Assembly (NCBI GenBank): GCA_031271295.1
Contig: JAISVZ010000164.1
Coordinates: 1 to 34,941 of the forward strand
Direction of reading: 5' to 3'
Origin: Clostridiales bacterium
GTDB taxonomy: Bacteria > Bacillota > Clostridia > Lachnospirales > WQUN01
Length of the DNA stretch: 34,941 nt
Position 1 is the stretch's first letter. Each line of letters begins with the position of its first letter. This document shows positions 1-7,713 of this stretch, piece by piece. Below the pieces are notes generated by a model. The model searched no databases and was not told where the DNA came from. It saw only the letters and a program-made list of their open reading frames with translations. A program made the position numbers and the translations under genes.

Positions 1-114
1 CTGATAGGGCAAATGCTCAGAAACGGCAAAACGGCGGAGGCGATTTCTTCCTTTACAGACATTCCTCTTTCGAAAGTACTGAAAGTTAGAGAAATAATGT
101 TGGTTAACGCATAA
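1..114 (+). CDS. C-terminal fragment of a probable Rpn/PD-(D/E)XK transposase-family protein (5' end outside window)
   Basis: Reading frame 1 is open from the first base to a TAA at 112-114 and encodes 37 residues ending MLVNA. The fragment contains a helix-turn-helix-like pattern (GKTAEAISSFTDIPLSKV). This resembles the tail of Rpn-type recombination-promoting nucleases/putative transposases, where a segment of the type 'LLKMGLSIEEIAEATGLS' often closes the protein. The catalytic part is outside the window, so the family call rests only on this tail. No terminator is obvious after the stop. It could also be the end of another HTH-containing protein. Confidence 0.4.
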   Translation: MIGQMLRNGKTAEAISSFTDIPLSKVLKVREIMLVNA

Positions 115-221
115 TACGCAGCATGTTAAATAAATACGTTATTTCAGGCGTTTTTCTAATGATTGGTTTGTTTTAACACCGGATGGAAAACCGCGCACAC
201 TCTGCCGCCTGCAAAGAACAT

Positions 222-294
222 GCCGAAGCTCCTTGTAACCCTTATCGAACAGCAACCCAAAGCGCGGGCAATATTTACCGGAGAGGAGACTTTG
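222..294 (+). repeat. Dispersed intergenic repeat, copy 1
   Basis: This stretch aligns collinearly with the reverse complement of 34753-34823 at the other end of the window. Shared blocks in the same order are CGAAGC, TGTAACCCT, GAACAGC, CGCG, AATATTTAC and GAGACT. Identity is roughly three quarters over the core (222-279), with small gaps. It lies between the partial gene at 1-114 and the promoter of the 2TM gene. It has no open reading frame of note. Its nature (mobile remnant or structured RNA) is unknown. Confidence 0.6.
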
Positions 295-324
295 CGGAGA
301 CTTTGCGTTTTTGTCATGAAAGCT

Positions 325-353
325 TAGACATTTTTGTGTTTTGTTCGTATAAT
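325..353 (+). promoter_or_regulatory. Promoter of the 2TM-domain gene
   Basis: A TAGACA -35 box (325-330) is separated by 17 nt from a perfect TATAAT -10 box (348-353). It lies about 40 bp upstream of the start codon at 391. This matches the sigma-A consensus at 11 of 12 positions. A Shine-Dalgarno AGGAGG follows at 375-380. Confidence 0.75.
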
Positions 354-390
354 ATTAAATAATAATTAAAACACAGGAGGATATGGCGGT

Positions 391-717
391 ATGGATGATG
401 ATAAATTAATGCTTGAGGCGGTAAAACGGGTTAAGGCAAGGGTTGCGTTTAGAAATCATTTTGTAAGTTACGTTTCGGTTAACGCTCTGCTTATTGTAAT
501 TTACCTGATTACGGGGGCGGGGTATTTTTGGCCGATATGGCCGATAGTTGGCTGGGGGTTTGGTCTTTTTATGCATTTTCTAAGCGCATACGGAATTCTT
601 TGCACAAAAACTATGGAAGAGGAAGTTATGCAAGAGTACAAAAAACTTAAAGGCGATTTTTCTTCCGGTATTAACAGCGATTATTACATGAAAGAAAAAG
701 CTCCGAATGAAAACTGA
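391..717 (+). CDS. 2TM domain-containing membrane protein (108 aa)
   Basis: This small membrane protein is of the 2TM type (Pfam 2TM). A charged N-terminal helix (residues 1-24, KRVKARVAFRNHF) precedes two hydrophobic segments at about 25-45 and 50-70, joined by a short loop containing GYFWPIWPIVGWG. A charged amphipathic tail follows (residues 75-108). The domain also occurs at the N-terminus of some histidine kinases and in stand-alone proteins of unknown function, so no biochemical role can be assigned. The ATG at 391 has a strong AGGAGG ten bases upstream. The gene is monocistronic: it has its own promoter at 325-353 and a terminator at 730-756. Confidence 0.8.
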   Translation: MDDDKLMLEAVKRVKARVAFRNHFVSYVSVNALLIVIYLITGAGYFWPIWPIVGWGFGLFMHFLSAYGILCTKTMEEEVMQEYKKLKGDFSSGINSDYYMKEKAPNEN

Positions 718-729
718 AATTTTCAAATC

Positions 730-756
730 AAAAAACCCGCTGACAGCGGGTTTTTT
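730..756. terminator. Bidirectional intrinsic terminator
   Basis: A GC-rich stem (CCCGCT at 736-741 pairing with AGCGGG at 745-750, loop GAC) is flanked by six A's on the left and six T's on the right. It can therefore terminate the plus-strand 2TM gene and also the minus-strand glgP-GH9-radical SAM operon that converges on it. Confidence 0.9.
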
Positions 757-777
757 AAAGTAAAAGCCTCCGGAGTT

Positions 778-1650
778 TTACCCCCACAAACTAAGCTGTT
801 CGGGCTCCGGCGTGTGCGGGAACTCGCCCAAAAAGTTAAATACGGCGGCTCTATCGTATAATATGCCGTGTTTTTTGCATATATCAATTATAAGCCCGGA
901 AAGTTCCCCTTCGTTATCGCTTTTAATTTCGTACATGTTGCCGTATTTGCGGATATATTTTTCGGTAAGTTGCGGAAAATGGCGGTTCAAATTTTCGTAG
1001 TAGTATTCGCGGTTGCCGTCGCGCAGCGTAAGACCAATGCCAAACGTAATTATTCCGTACACCTTTGCCCGAACAATGTAATCTAAAAGCCCTTCAATAT
1101 TTTCCCGCGTATCGTTAATATACGGCAAAAACGGGCTTAGCCAAACTACGGTTTTAATACCCGCCTCGTTTAAAATTTTAAGAACCTCAAAGCGCCTTTT
1201 GGTTGTGCACACATTGGGTTCTATAATTTTGCATAAATCCTCATCGTAGGTGGTCAGTGTCATTTGCACCGCGCATTTCGCCTTTTGGTTTATGCTTAAA
1301 AGCAAATCCGTATCACGCAAAATTAAATCCGATTTTGTTTGCACGGCAAGCCCAAAGCCGTACCTTTCTATAATTTCAAAACATTTGCGCGTATGGTTAA
1401 GCTGCGCTTCCTCCGGTATATACGGGTCGCACATTGCGCCGGTACCAATCATACATTTTCCGCGTTTTTTGCGCAAAGCCGCCTCTAACAACTCCGGGGC
1501 GTTGATTTTTACCTCAACGTCCTCGAAGTTGTGGTTAATTTGGTAACACCTGCTGCGGCTGTCGCAGTAAATACAGCCGTGGGTACAGCCTCTGAAAACG
1601 TTCATACCGTTGCGCGCGGATAAAATCCCCTTAACCTCTTTGTAATGCAT
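778..1650 (-). CDS. Radical SAM protein, SplB-like/Rv2578c family (290 aa)
   Basis: This is a radical S-adenosylmethionine enzyme. The canonical CX3CX2C cluster-binding motif is C22-THG-C26-IY-C29, very near the N-terminus as in spore-photoproduct-lyase-like and Rv2578c-type proteins. The next conserved stretches (GTGAMCDPYIPEE; QTKSDLILRDTDLL; WLSPFLPYIND) are also typical of that group. The substrate is unknown. Similarity to SplB does not prove DNA-repair function, because most family members of this size are uncharacterised. The gene begins 4 bp after the stop of the GH9 gene, so the two are co-transcribed and probably translationally linked. It is the last gene of its operon, ending at the shared terminator at 730-756. 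Confidence 0.85.
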   Translation of the reverse strand: MHYKEVKGILSARNGMNVFRGCTHGCIYCDSRSRCYQINHNFEDVEVKINAPELLEAALRKKRGKCMIGTGAMCDPYIPEEAQLNHTRKCFEIIERYGFGLAVQTKSDLILRDTDLLLSINQKAKCAVQMTLTTYDEDLCKIIEPNVCTTKRRFEVLKILNEAGIKTVVWLSPFLPYINDTRENIEGLLDYIVRAKVYGIITFGIGLTLRDGNREYYYENLNRHFPQLTEKYIRKYGNMYEIKSDNEGELSGLIIDICKKHGILYDRAAVFNFLGEFPHTPEPEQLSLWG

Positions 1651-1654
1651 AATT

Positions 1655-3412
1655 TTAAAGCCCCAAAGCCGCCATTACAAAATAAACCGGTGAATTCCAA
1701 TAGATTGTAATCTCGTTGGACGCGTAAGAATCTTGATGGTCTACATAGCATTTTGCGGGAGGATAGCCCTCGCGGTTTGACCTAAGCGTAGGGTCGTCGC
1801 CGGTGCTTTGGTTAGGCCCGCCAACAACCATACCCGGCACTGCCTCACCAACCGCAACCGAAGGACGGTGATGCGGATTTTTAGCCGCGTTTTCACCAAA
1901 CCCGGTAATATAACCTTGCGATATTGAATTTCTGCCCAGAAGGTATCTCATGTGTTCCAGCGCGGCCAATTCGTATTCGGGAGTTTCCTCTATTGTTCTG
2001 CTGTAGAGCAACAGCGACATTGCGTTGTTGCCAACACCCATGTTCGAACCCCAGTAATAATTTGTTCCAAGTGACGTTCCGTATGGGTCTGTTTCGTAAT
2101 TTTTCATAATCCCCTGGCAGTCCCCAAGGAGTTTGTTTTTCATCCTGAGCAAAAGCCCGTCGTCCGCTTCGAAATCCTTGGCGTGCATAAGATATGCGGC
2201 CATTCCGAAGGTTCCCATATCCGCCCAGCCCAAACCGCTGTGGATATTTCCGGCTTTTATATCCTCATGATACTTTTCCTCGCCTGTTGTGGCGTAAAGC
2301 TCGCACGCCGCCCAGAACAACTCGTCCTTATTGTAGCCGTCCCCGTATTCACCGGTGCTTACGCCGCTCGGATTTCTAAAACCGGGCATATCTTGGTTGG
2401 CAACAGCATAATCGTATGCTTTAACCGAGGCGGCAAGAAGTTCGTCCTTTTTATCCGGGTAAAAACGTGCCGCCATTGCCATAGTTGCGGCAAAATCCGC
2501 GGTGGCGGTTATGGAAATGGGAGAGATAACAAGTTCGCCCGTCTCATCCTGCGGCATTTGGTTTAGCGCGTTAAAACTGCGGCAGCTTACCTTGTGGTAA
2601 ACACCGCCGGTTTCCTCGTCCTGCATTTTCAGCATCCATTCAATTTCAAACCACGCAATGTCGAGCACTTCCGCGTCCGGATTCGGCGACAGCTCATAAC
2701 CGAGCAAAATATCCGCCACGGTTTGCGCCGCCGGAACTATGTAACGCCCGTAATCGCCGGCATCGTGCCAGCCGCCGGAAACGTCTTTATACACGCCGTC
2801 CGAACCGTATATTAGCGCGGGCTCCGCGTGGCAAGCCTCGTGCGCCCACACGCCAAGATCCATTTCCACGCCGCATTTCTGGTAGTTAAGCATGTTTAAA
2901 AGCGCGAAACGAAGCCCCTCATAAGCGTTATCCCCAATTGTAAACGGGTACGACAAACCGCTGCCGGTTGCCACAACATACTCGCCCTCGTCCTTAACAT
3001 CGGTAAATTCCGCAACACGCACGGTATCGAGCGAAGCCAAATCCGTATACGCGTCGCCGGAAGTTCCGGTAAATACCACCGCGCCGTCGGAGACGCGCAC
3101 AACCGAAAACTCCGTATCGCCTTCCGCAAGCACGGCCTTTTTAACATCGTTTAGACGGTATCCAAGCTGGTCTACATGAACCTGCTCCGACAGCTCGGCT
3201 GAGGATAAATCCATAATCTCCGGGGGAGCTTCGGGTTCCGCCGGCGCAGATGTCTGCGTGGTTTCCTCCGGGGCAGCTTGCTCGGCTTCCGCCGCACCGG
3301 CGGAAACTTCCGCCTGAGCCGCAGGCGGCTGCGAAGAAGTTTCAGTGCTTTGCGGCGTTTGGCATGAAGTTAAAATACACAGCATTAACACTATGGAAAT
3401 AATTTTTTTCAT
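1655..3412 (-). CDS. Glycoside hydrolase family 9 lipoprotein (585 aa)
   Basis: This is an exported beta-glycanase of family GH9 (endoglucanase/cellodextrinase type). The N-terminus is a lipoprotein signal with lipobox L14-T-S-C17, followed by a roughly 50-residue Ala/Glu/Pro-rich linker (18-68), so it is likely anchored on the outer face of the membrane. A CelD_N-type immunoglobulin-like domain spans about 75-160 (QVHVDQLGYR is its signature). The (alpha/alpha)6 catalytic domain follows. GWHDAGDYGRYIV holds the expected nucleophile-activating Asp pair (D217, D220), and the C-terminal NEITIYWNSP supplies the acid Glu (E567). No dockerin or carbohydrate-binding module is present, unlike secreted cellulosomal GH9 enzymes. 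The start ATG is preceded by GGAGAA. It follows glgP by 31 bp and precedes the radical SAM gene by 4 bp. Cell-surface hydrolysis of beta-1,4-gluco-oligosaccharides is inferred; the substrate is not proven. Confidence 0.93.
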   Translation of the reverse strand: MKKIISIVLMLCILTSCQTPQSTETSSQPPAAQAEVSAGAAEAEQAAPEETTQTSAPAEPEAPPEIMDLSSAELSEQVHVDQLGYRLNDVKKAVLAEGDTEFSVVRVSDGAVVFTGTSGDAYTDLASLDTVRVAEFTDVKDEGEYVVATGSGLSYPFTIGDNAYEGLRFALLNMLNYQKCGVEMDLGVWAHEACHAEPALIYGSDGVYKDVSGGWHDAGDYGRYIVPAAQTVADILLGYELSPNPDAEVLDIAWFEIEWMLKMQDEETGGVYHKVSCRSFNALNQMPQDETGELVISPISITATADFAATMAMAARFYPDKKDELLAASVKAYDYAVANQDMPGFRNPSGVSTGEYGDGYNKDELFWAACELYATTGEEKYHEDIKAGNIHSGLGWADMGTFGMAAYLMHAKDFEADDGLLLRMKNKLLGDCQGIMKNYETDPYGTSLGTNYYWGSNMGVGNNAMSLLLYSRTIEETPEYELAALEHMRYLLGRNSISQGYITGFGENAAKNPHHRPSVAVGEAVPGMVVGGPNQSTGDDPTLRSNREGYPPAKCYVDHQDSYASNEITIYWNSPVYFVMAALGL

Positions 3413-3443
3413 TTTTTACATTCTCCATTCTTTTTTCACTGTC

Positions 3444-5894
3444 TTACTTAATCGGCACCGGTTTAAGCTTCCAAATATCGTTTACATATTCCCGTATTGT
3501 GCGGTCGGACGAGAATTTTCCGCTGGATGCGGTATTAATTACCGCCTTTTGCGCCCAGCCGGATTTATCCTTAAACGCGGCGTTAACCTTGCCCTGTGCC
3601 TGAGCGTAAGAATCGAAATCCTTTAAAACGTAATACTGGTCGGCGTGGTTGCCGTTTAACAGGCTGTTATAAATATCGCGGAAAAGGTCGTGGTCGGTAG
3701 GCGAAATTACACCGTTTATAAGCTGGGTTAACACCATGCGCACGTTGGGGTTGATGTTGTAAATATCCCAAGGCGCATAAGCACCCGTTTCCGAAAGGCT
3801 GATAAGCTCTTCCGATTTCGCTCCGAATATGAATATGTTCTCCCCGCCCACTTCCTCAAGCATTTCAACGTTTGCGCCGTCTAACGTTCCTATTGTAAGA
3901 GCGCCGTTAAGCATAAACTTCATGTTGCCCGTACCGGACGCCTCCTTGCCGGCGGTTGATATCTGCTCGCTTAAATCCGCGGCCGGAATTAGTTTTTCCG
4001 CCAAAGACACGCGGTAGTTTTCAACGAATACCACTTTTATGCGCGAATCTATACTCTTATCGCCGTTAACAACATCCGCTACGGAATTTATAAGCTTTAT
4101 AATAAGCTTTGCCATCTTATAACCCGCGGCGGCTTTCGCGCCGAAAATAAACGTTCTCGGCTCTATTTCCAAACTGGGGTTAAGCTTAATTTGGTTGTAC
4201 AAATCCATTACATGCAAAATATTCATAAGCTGACGTTTATATTCGTGCAGCCTTTTAACCTGAATATCGAAAATGGAATCCGGGTTTACAATTATGCCGT
4301 TGCTTTTTTTAATGTATTCGGCAAGGTTAACCTTATTTTCCCGCTTTATAGCCATAAACTTTTCCTGAAAGGACTTGTCCTTGGCGAATTTTTTAAGCGA
4401 AGCTATTTCGTCCAAATTCGTAATCCAGCCCGTTCCTATAGATTCGTTTATAAGGGAGGCAAGCTTGGGGTTGCAGTGCGCAAGCCAGCGCCTTTGAGTT
4501 ATGCCGTTGGTTTTGTTGTTGAATTTTTCGGGATAGATTTCGTAAAAATTTTTAAGCTCCTTGTTTTTAAGAATTTCGGTATGAAGCGCCGCAACGCCGT
4601 TTACCGAGAAACTGCCCACAATTGCCAAATACGCCATACGAATTTGCCCGTCCGCCACAATAGCCATATTGCGGATTTTTTCAGGGTCGTTCCCGAAGCG
4701 GTCTATAAGAAGCTTGCAGAAACGGCGGTTAATTTCCTCAATAATCATATAAATTCTGGGGAGCAGACGGCTGAAAAGCTCTATCGGCCATTTTTCAAGC
4801 GCTTCGGACATAATTGTGTGGTTGGTGTAGGCGCAGCACTTTCTTGTAATTTCCCACGCGTCGTCCCACTGCAAGCCGTTTTCGTCCATTAAAATGCGCA
4901 TTAGCTCCGCAACGGTCATGCTTGGGTGGGTATCGTTAAGCTGGAAAACAACCTTTTCCGGCAAAAGCGAAAAATCCTTATTTTTTTCTTTAAAACGTTT
5001 TATTGCCTGCTGAAGTGTGGCGGAAATGAAAAAATACTGCTGTTTTAAGCGAAGTTCCTTGCCGGAGATATGGTCGTCCGCGGGGTATAAAACCTCGGAG
5101 AGCGTTTGCGCGAGGTTCTTTTCCTCTTTTGCCTTTGCAAAATCCCCCTCGTTAAAGGATGAAAGGTCGAACTCTTTTTTGGGGGCGGCGTCCCACAGGC
5201 GCAGCGTGTTTACGGTGTTGTTGTTAAAGCCCGCAACGGGATAATCGTACGGGATTGCCATAACGGAATAATAATCCTCCAAATAGAAGCGGTATGTACC
5301 GTCTATTTGCTTAATTGTGGATACTTTGCCGAAAAACTTAACCTCCTCGGCGTATTCCATGCGTTTAATACCCCAGTTATCCCCGTTTTCAAGCCAATCG
5401 TCGAAATGCTCCACCTGATAGCCTTTTTCAATGCGCTGCTCGAAAATACCGTAATGGTAGCGAATGCCGCAACCGTAAGCCGGGTATTCCAGAGTTGAGA
5501 GCGAATCCAAAAAACACGCCGCAAGCCTGCCTAAGCCGCCGTTGCCAAGGCCAGGGTCGCGTTCGGCTTCCTCCACAAGGTTATAATCAACCTCAAGCTC
5601 GTCCAACACTTCTTTAAGCTGTTCGCGCAGGTTTAAGTTAATAATCATGTTGCCCAAAAACCTGCCCATCAAAAATTCCATAGACAAATAATACAAAGTT
5701 TTAGATTCCTGCTCGTGATATGTATCGTGGGTTAAAATCCATTTATCCACGACGAGATCCCTAACGGTAAACGCCAAAGCTTCATATATTTGCTGGGGTG
5801 TTGCGGTACGGAGAGTTTTGCGCGAAAGCGTTTTAACATTCTCCGTTAATTCCTTTTTAAAATCTTCCTTAGTTAAACTGTCAAAGATATTCAT
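3444..5894 (-). CDS. glgP: Glycogen/starch phosphorylase (816 aa)
   Basis: This GT35 alpha-glucan phosphorylase releases glucose-1-phosphate from glycogen or maltodextrins using phosphate and pyridoxal phosphate. The length fits the family. The N-terminal region carries GNGGLGRLAACFLDSL, the middle carries VFQLNDTHP and the RLHEYKRQLMN motif, and the PLP-binding lysine is K659 in EASGTGNMKFMLNG, followed by TLDGANVE. I take the ATG at 5894 as the start. It sits six bases after a GAGGGGGA ribosome-binding site (5901-5908), whereas the in-frame TTG at 5900 directly abuts that site. It is the first gene of an operon with the GH9 and radical SAM genes, driven by the promoter at 5928-5955. Pairing with a GH9 enzyme suggests coordinated glucan use, although the two act on different linkages. 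Confidence 0.97.
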   Translation of the reverse strand: MNIFDSLTKEDFKKELTENVKTLSRKTLRTATPQQIYEALAFTVRDLVVDKWILTHDTYHEQESKTLYYLSMEFLMGRFLGNMIINLNLREQLKEVLDELEVDYNLVEEAERDPGLGNGGLGRLAACFLDSLSTLEYPAYGCGIRYHYGIFEQRIEKGYQVEHFDDWLENGDNWGIKRMEYAEEVKFFGKVSTIKQIDGTYRFYLEDYYSVMAIPYDYPVAGFNNNTVNTLRLWDAAPKKEFDLSSFNEGDFAKAKEEKNLAQTLSEVLYPADDHISGKELRLKQQYFFISATLQQAIKRFKEKNKDFSLLPEKVVFQLNDTHPSMTVAELMRILMDENGLQWDDAWEITRKCCAYTNHTIMSEALEKWPIELFSRLLPRIYMIIEEINRRFCKLLIDRFGNDPEKIRNMAIVADGQIRMAYLAIVGSFSVNGVAALHTEILKNKELKNFYEIYPEKFNNKTNGITQRRWLAHCNPKLASLINESIGTGWITNLDEIASLKKFAKDKSFQEKFMAIKRENKVNLAEYIKKSNGIIVNPDSIFDIQVKRLHEYKRQLMNILHVMDLYNQIKLNPSLEIEPRTFIFGAKAAAGYKMAKLIIKLINSVADVVNGDKSIDSRIKVVFVENYRVSLAEKLIPAADLSEQISTAGKEASGTGNMKFMLNGALTIGTLDGANVEMLEEVGGENIFIFGAKSEELISLSETGAYAPWDIYNINPNVRMVLTQLINGVISPTDHDLFRDIYNSLLNGNHADQYYVLKDFDSYAQAQGKVNAAFKDKSGWAQKAVINTASSGKFSSDRTIREYVNDIWKLKPVPIK

Positions 5895-5927
5895 TGACAA
5901 TCCCCCTCTTCTATTAGATTAAGTACC

Positions 5928-5955
5928 ATTATAGCAATACCTCCGGATATTTCAA
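5928..5955 (-). promoter_or_regulatory. Promoter of the glgP operon
   Basis: Read on the minus strand, TTGAAA (5950-5955) and TATAAT (5928-5933) are separated by 16 nt. A TGC immediately before the -10 gives an extended -10. It lies about 35 bp upstream of the glgP start. Confidence 0.75.
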
Positions 5956-6039
5956 GACATATTTACGGCAAAAAGATAGAGTATACGCGCAAAAAAATTA
6001 TGCGCCGTTTGAGGACATTAAGATGATTGAATAACACAG

Positions 6040-6873
6040 CTACACTTCTTCTGCGCGTTTTCTTGATGTTATCGCGATAACCGCATAGCATACCGCGAAC
6101 AAAATGCTTGCGGCAAACATTACAGTTTCGGCTATAGGCGTTATTGTTACTTCCATAAGCAAAACCGAAAACGTATTTACCGCGATATGAATTAAAATCG
6201 GCGCAAAGATTGATTTGTACTTCTCATAGACGAAAACTATTACCATGCCGAAAGCAAAAGCATACATACTTTGCAGGATATTAAAATGAATAATTCCAAA
6301 GGCAAGCGAGGATAGAATCATTGCCCAAATTACAGGCATTTTTCCGCCCTTCAGGCGGTTATACATTAAACCTCTGAAACACAGCTCCTCTGCAATGGGA
6401 GCTAAAATACCCACGCCAAAAAGACGAACGGCGAACGTACCCGACATTATTATTTCCTCTATTTGCGCATAAGAACTAAAAAATTCGTCAAGCCTTGTTA
6501 TTTCAATAACGGTGCCAATAATAATATTGGACGCCAAACCCAACATTAAAACTAACACGGCATTAAGCGGAGTAAATTTTGCCGTTTTAGGAGGCAGGTT
6601 TCCCTTTTCTTTATTCCAAAAAAGAAAGAAAACCAATGAGCCGACAAGCCCTGTTGCAAGCAATACAAAATGCTGATTTTCTGTAATAATCCTGGTGAGC
6701 ATATTAGTTACCTCATCCTGGGTTAATTCTATGCCGCCCTTTACTTGCTCAATTACGAACATAATTCCCAACGCAAAGGTATAAATAATAGCAACTGCAA
6801 TTTGGATACCAAGGTAAATGAGCGGCATATTTATTGCGCGCCAAATTTTACGCGGTTTCGAGTAATTTTTCAT
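6040..6873 (-). CDS. CPBP-family intramembrane metalloprotease (277 aa)
   Basis: This multi-pass membrane protein of the CPBP (CAAX protease/bacteriocin-processing, ABI) family has about eight hydrophobic segments. The three family motifs are intact: EExxxR (E162, E163, R167 in AEELCFRG), FxxxH ending at H196 (FGIIHFN), and HxxxN (H229, N233 in HIAVNTF). These residues form the catalytic/metal site in characterised members such as Rce1. The ATG is preceded by AGGAGG. The gene stands alone, with convergent or unlinked neighbours and no adjacent bacteriocin peptide. Its substrate, whether a prenyl protein, peptide or lipid-linked signal, cannot be predicted. Confidence 0.92.
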   Translation of the reverse strand: MKNYSKPRKIWRAINMPLIYLGIQIAVAIIYTFALGIMFVIEQVKGGIELTQDEVTNMLTRIITENQHFVLLATGLVGSLVFFLFWNKEKGNLPPKTAKFTPLNAVLVLMLGLASNIIIGTVIEITRLDEFFSSYAQIEEIIMSGTFAVRLFGVGILAPIAEELCFRGLMYNRLKGGKMPVIWAMILSSLAFGIIHFNILQSMYAFAFGMVIVFVYEKYKSIFAPILIHIAVNTFSVLLMEVTITPIAETVMFAASILFAVCYAVIAITSRKRAEEV

Positions 6874-6931
6874 GATTTTTTCCTCCTGCTTGTCAAGTAG
6901 ATTTTGAAGATCTTACTTCTATTGTACTCCT

Positions 6932-6960
6932 TGTTTACCATGTTCATTACGCAATGTCAA
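6932..6960 (-). promoter_or_regulatory. Possible promoter of the CPBP protease gene
   Basis: On the minus strand a perfect TTGACA (6955-6960) stands 17 nt before a poor -10, TAAACA (6932-6937). It is 59 bp upstream of the start. The -35 is convincing and the -10 is weak. Confidence 0.4.
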
Positions 6961-7005
6961 TAAGAATATTTATTTCATGGGTACAACCGTCATACTAATT
7001 CTGTT

Positions 7006-7067
7006 AAAAAGTTTGAAGCCGGCGCCCCAAACGCCGAAAATCACGGCGATTTTGGGGGCTTGGCTTC
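7006..7067 (-). terminator. Long intrinsic terminator after the protease/repeat-protein pair
   Basis: Nested complementary arms pair almost end to end: GAAGCC with GGCTTC, GCCCCAAA with TTTGGGGGC, and CGCCG with CGGCG around a 7-nt loop. In the minus direction the stem is followed by a T5 run (7006-7010). It lies about 30 bp past the stop of the 204-aa gene at 7099. Confidence 0.75.
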
Positions 7068-7098
7068 AAGGCTTCAACTTTTTAAATTGGAATAAGTA

Positions 7099-7713
7099 TC
7101 AGTTATTCGAAGATAAACTGCTGAGAAGTAAAAAAACAGGCAGGAAGCTTGCCGCGTTAAATTTTTTGTCAACGTTGACATTGCATTGGTCGTCAACGTC
7201 GTATACGCCGTCGGGGTGGACGGAGGAATCCGTTTGGCCTGTGTATGATGCGGCATGGGCGTAAGAATCCGCTTGGCCGCCGTAACTGCCGCCATTGGCA
7301 TGAGAATCCGTTTGCCCGGCGTAACCCTCGGCAAATGCGTGACCCTGTGCGCCGCCCTGCGCATTCACAAAAATAGCCGGGCTTTCGCGTTTTGAAAATG
7401 GGGGCTGCGAATTAAACTCGTTTCTTATGCTGCTTAACGTCTCCATCAAATAGAGGTTGTCGATAAATTTTTCCGCGCTTTGGCGGTTCTCCTCCGGCAT
7501 GTAGGCGCAAAACGCCTGAAAAAGAGTTATCTCGCGCGAGGGGTTTTGCGCCAGCTTATTCCGGTGGGATTTAATCAGCCCGTTCATCCGCGAAATATAC
7601 TTATCCTCGAACATTTTTTTAACAAGCTTTGCGGCCTCGTTAAAATCATTTTGAATAGCCGGTTTGTCGTTCATCATTCTTGCTATTTCATACACTAAAC
7701 TATTTTCTGGCAT
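7099..7713 (-). CDS. Hypothetical protein with 13-aa tandem repeats, coupled to a subtilisin-like protease (204 aa)
   Basis: I do not recognise this family. The N-terminal half (residues 1-105) looks alpha-helical and charged, with a DNLYLMETLSSIRNEF helix. The middle is low-complexity Gly/Ala/Ser/Gln-rich and contains three 13-residue repeats of the form Y-x-GQ-x-DS. The C-terminus is short and hydrophobic (FLPVFLLLSSLSS), with no signal peptide and no classic sorting motif. I prefer the ATG at 7713: it is eight bases from an AAGGGG site, whereas the ATG at 7722 touches that site. The gene overlaps the end of the upstream S8 protease by 14 bp, so the two are translationally coupled. A role as substrate, inhibitor or regulator of that protease is only inference. 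Confidence 0.7.
   Translation of the reverse strand: MPENSLVYEIARMMNDKPAIQNDFNEAAKLVKKMFEDKYISRMNGLIKSHRNKLAQNPSREITLFQAFCAYMPEENRQSAEKFIDNLYLMETLSSIRNEFNSQPPFSKRESPAIFVNAQGGAQGHAFAEGYAGQTDSHANGGSYGGQADSYAHAASYTGQTDSSVHPDGVYDVDDQCNVNVDKKFNAASFLPVFLLLSSLSSNN
7207..7323 (-). repeat. Three 39-bp in-frame tandem repeats
   Basis: The coding sequence repeats with a 13-codon period. Consecutive units begin Y-AGQTDS, Y-GGQADS and Y-TGQTDS. The units are imperfect, and the period keeps the frame. Confidence 0.8.

Noticed and set aside
4191..4892. A 233-codon plus-strand open frame
   Set aside because: It lies wholly antisense to conserved glgP sequence, has no recognisable domain and reflects codon bias of the real gene.
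5982..6004. Possible terminator after the CPBP gene (GCGCA/TGCGC arms)
   Set aside because: The stem is only five base pairs and the T run lies inside the loop rather than after the stem.
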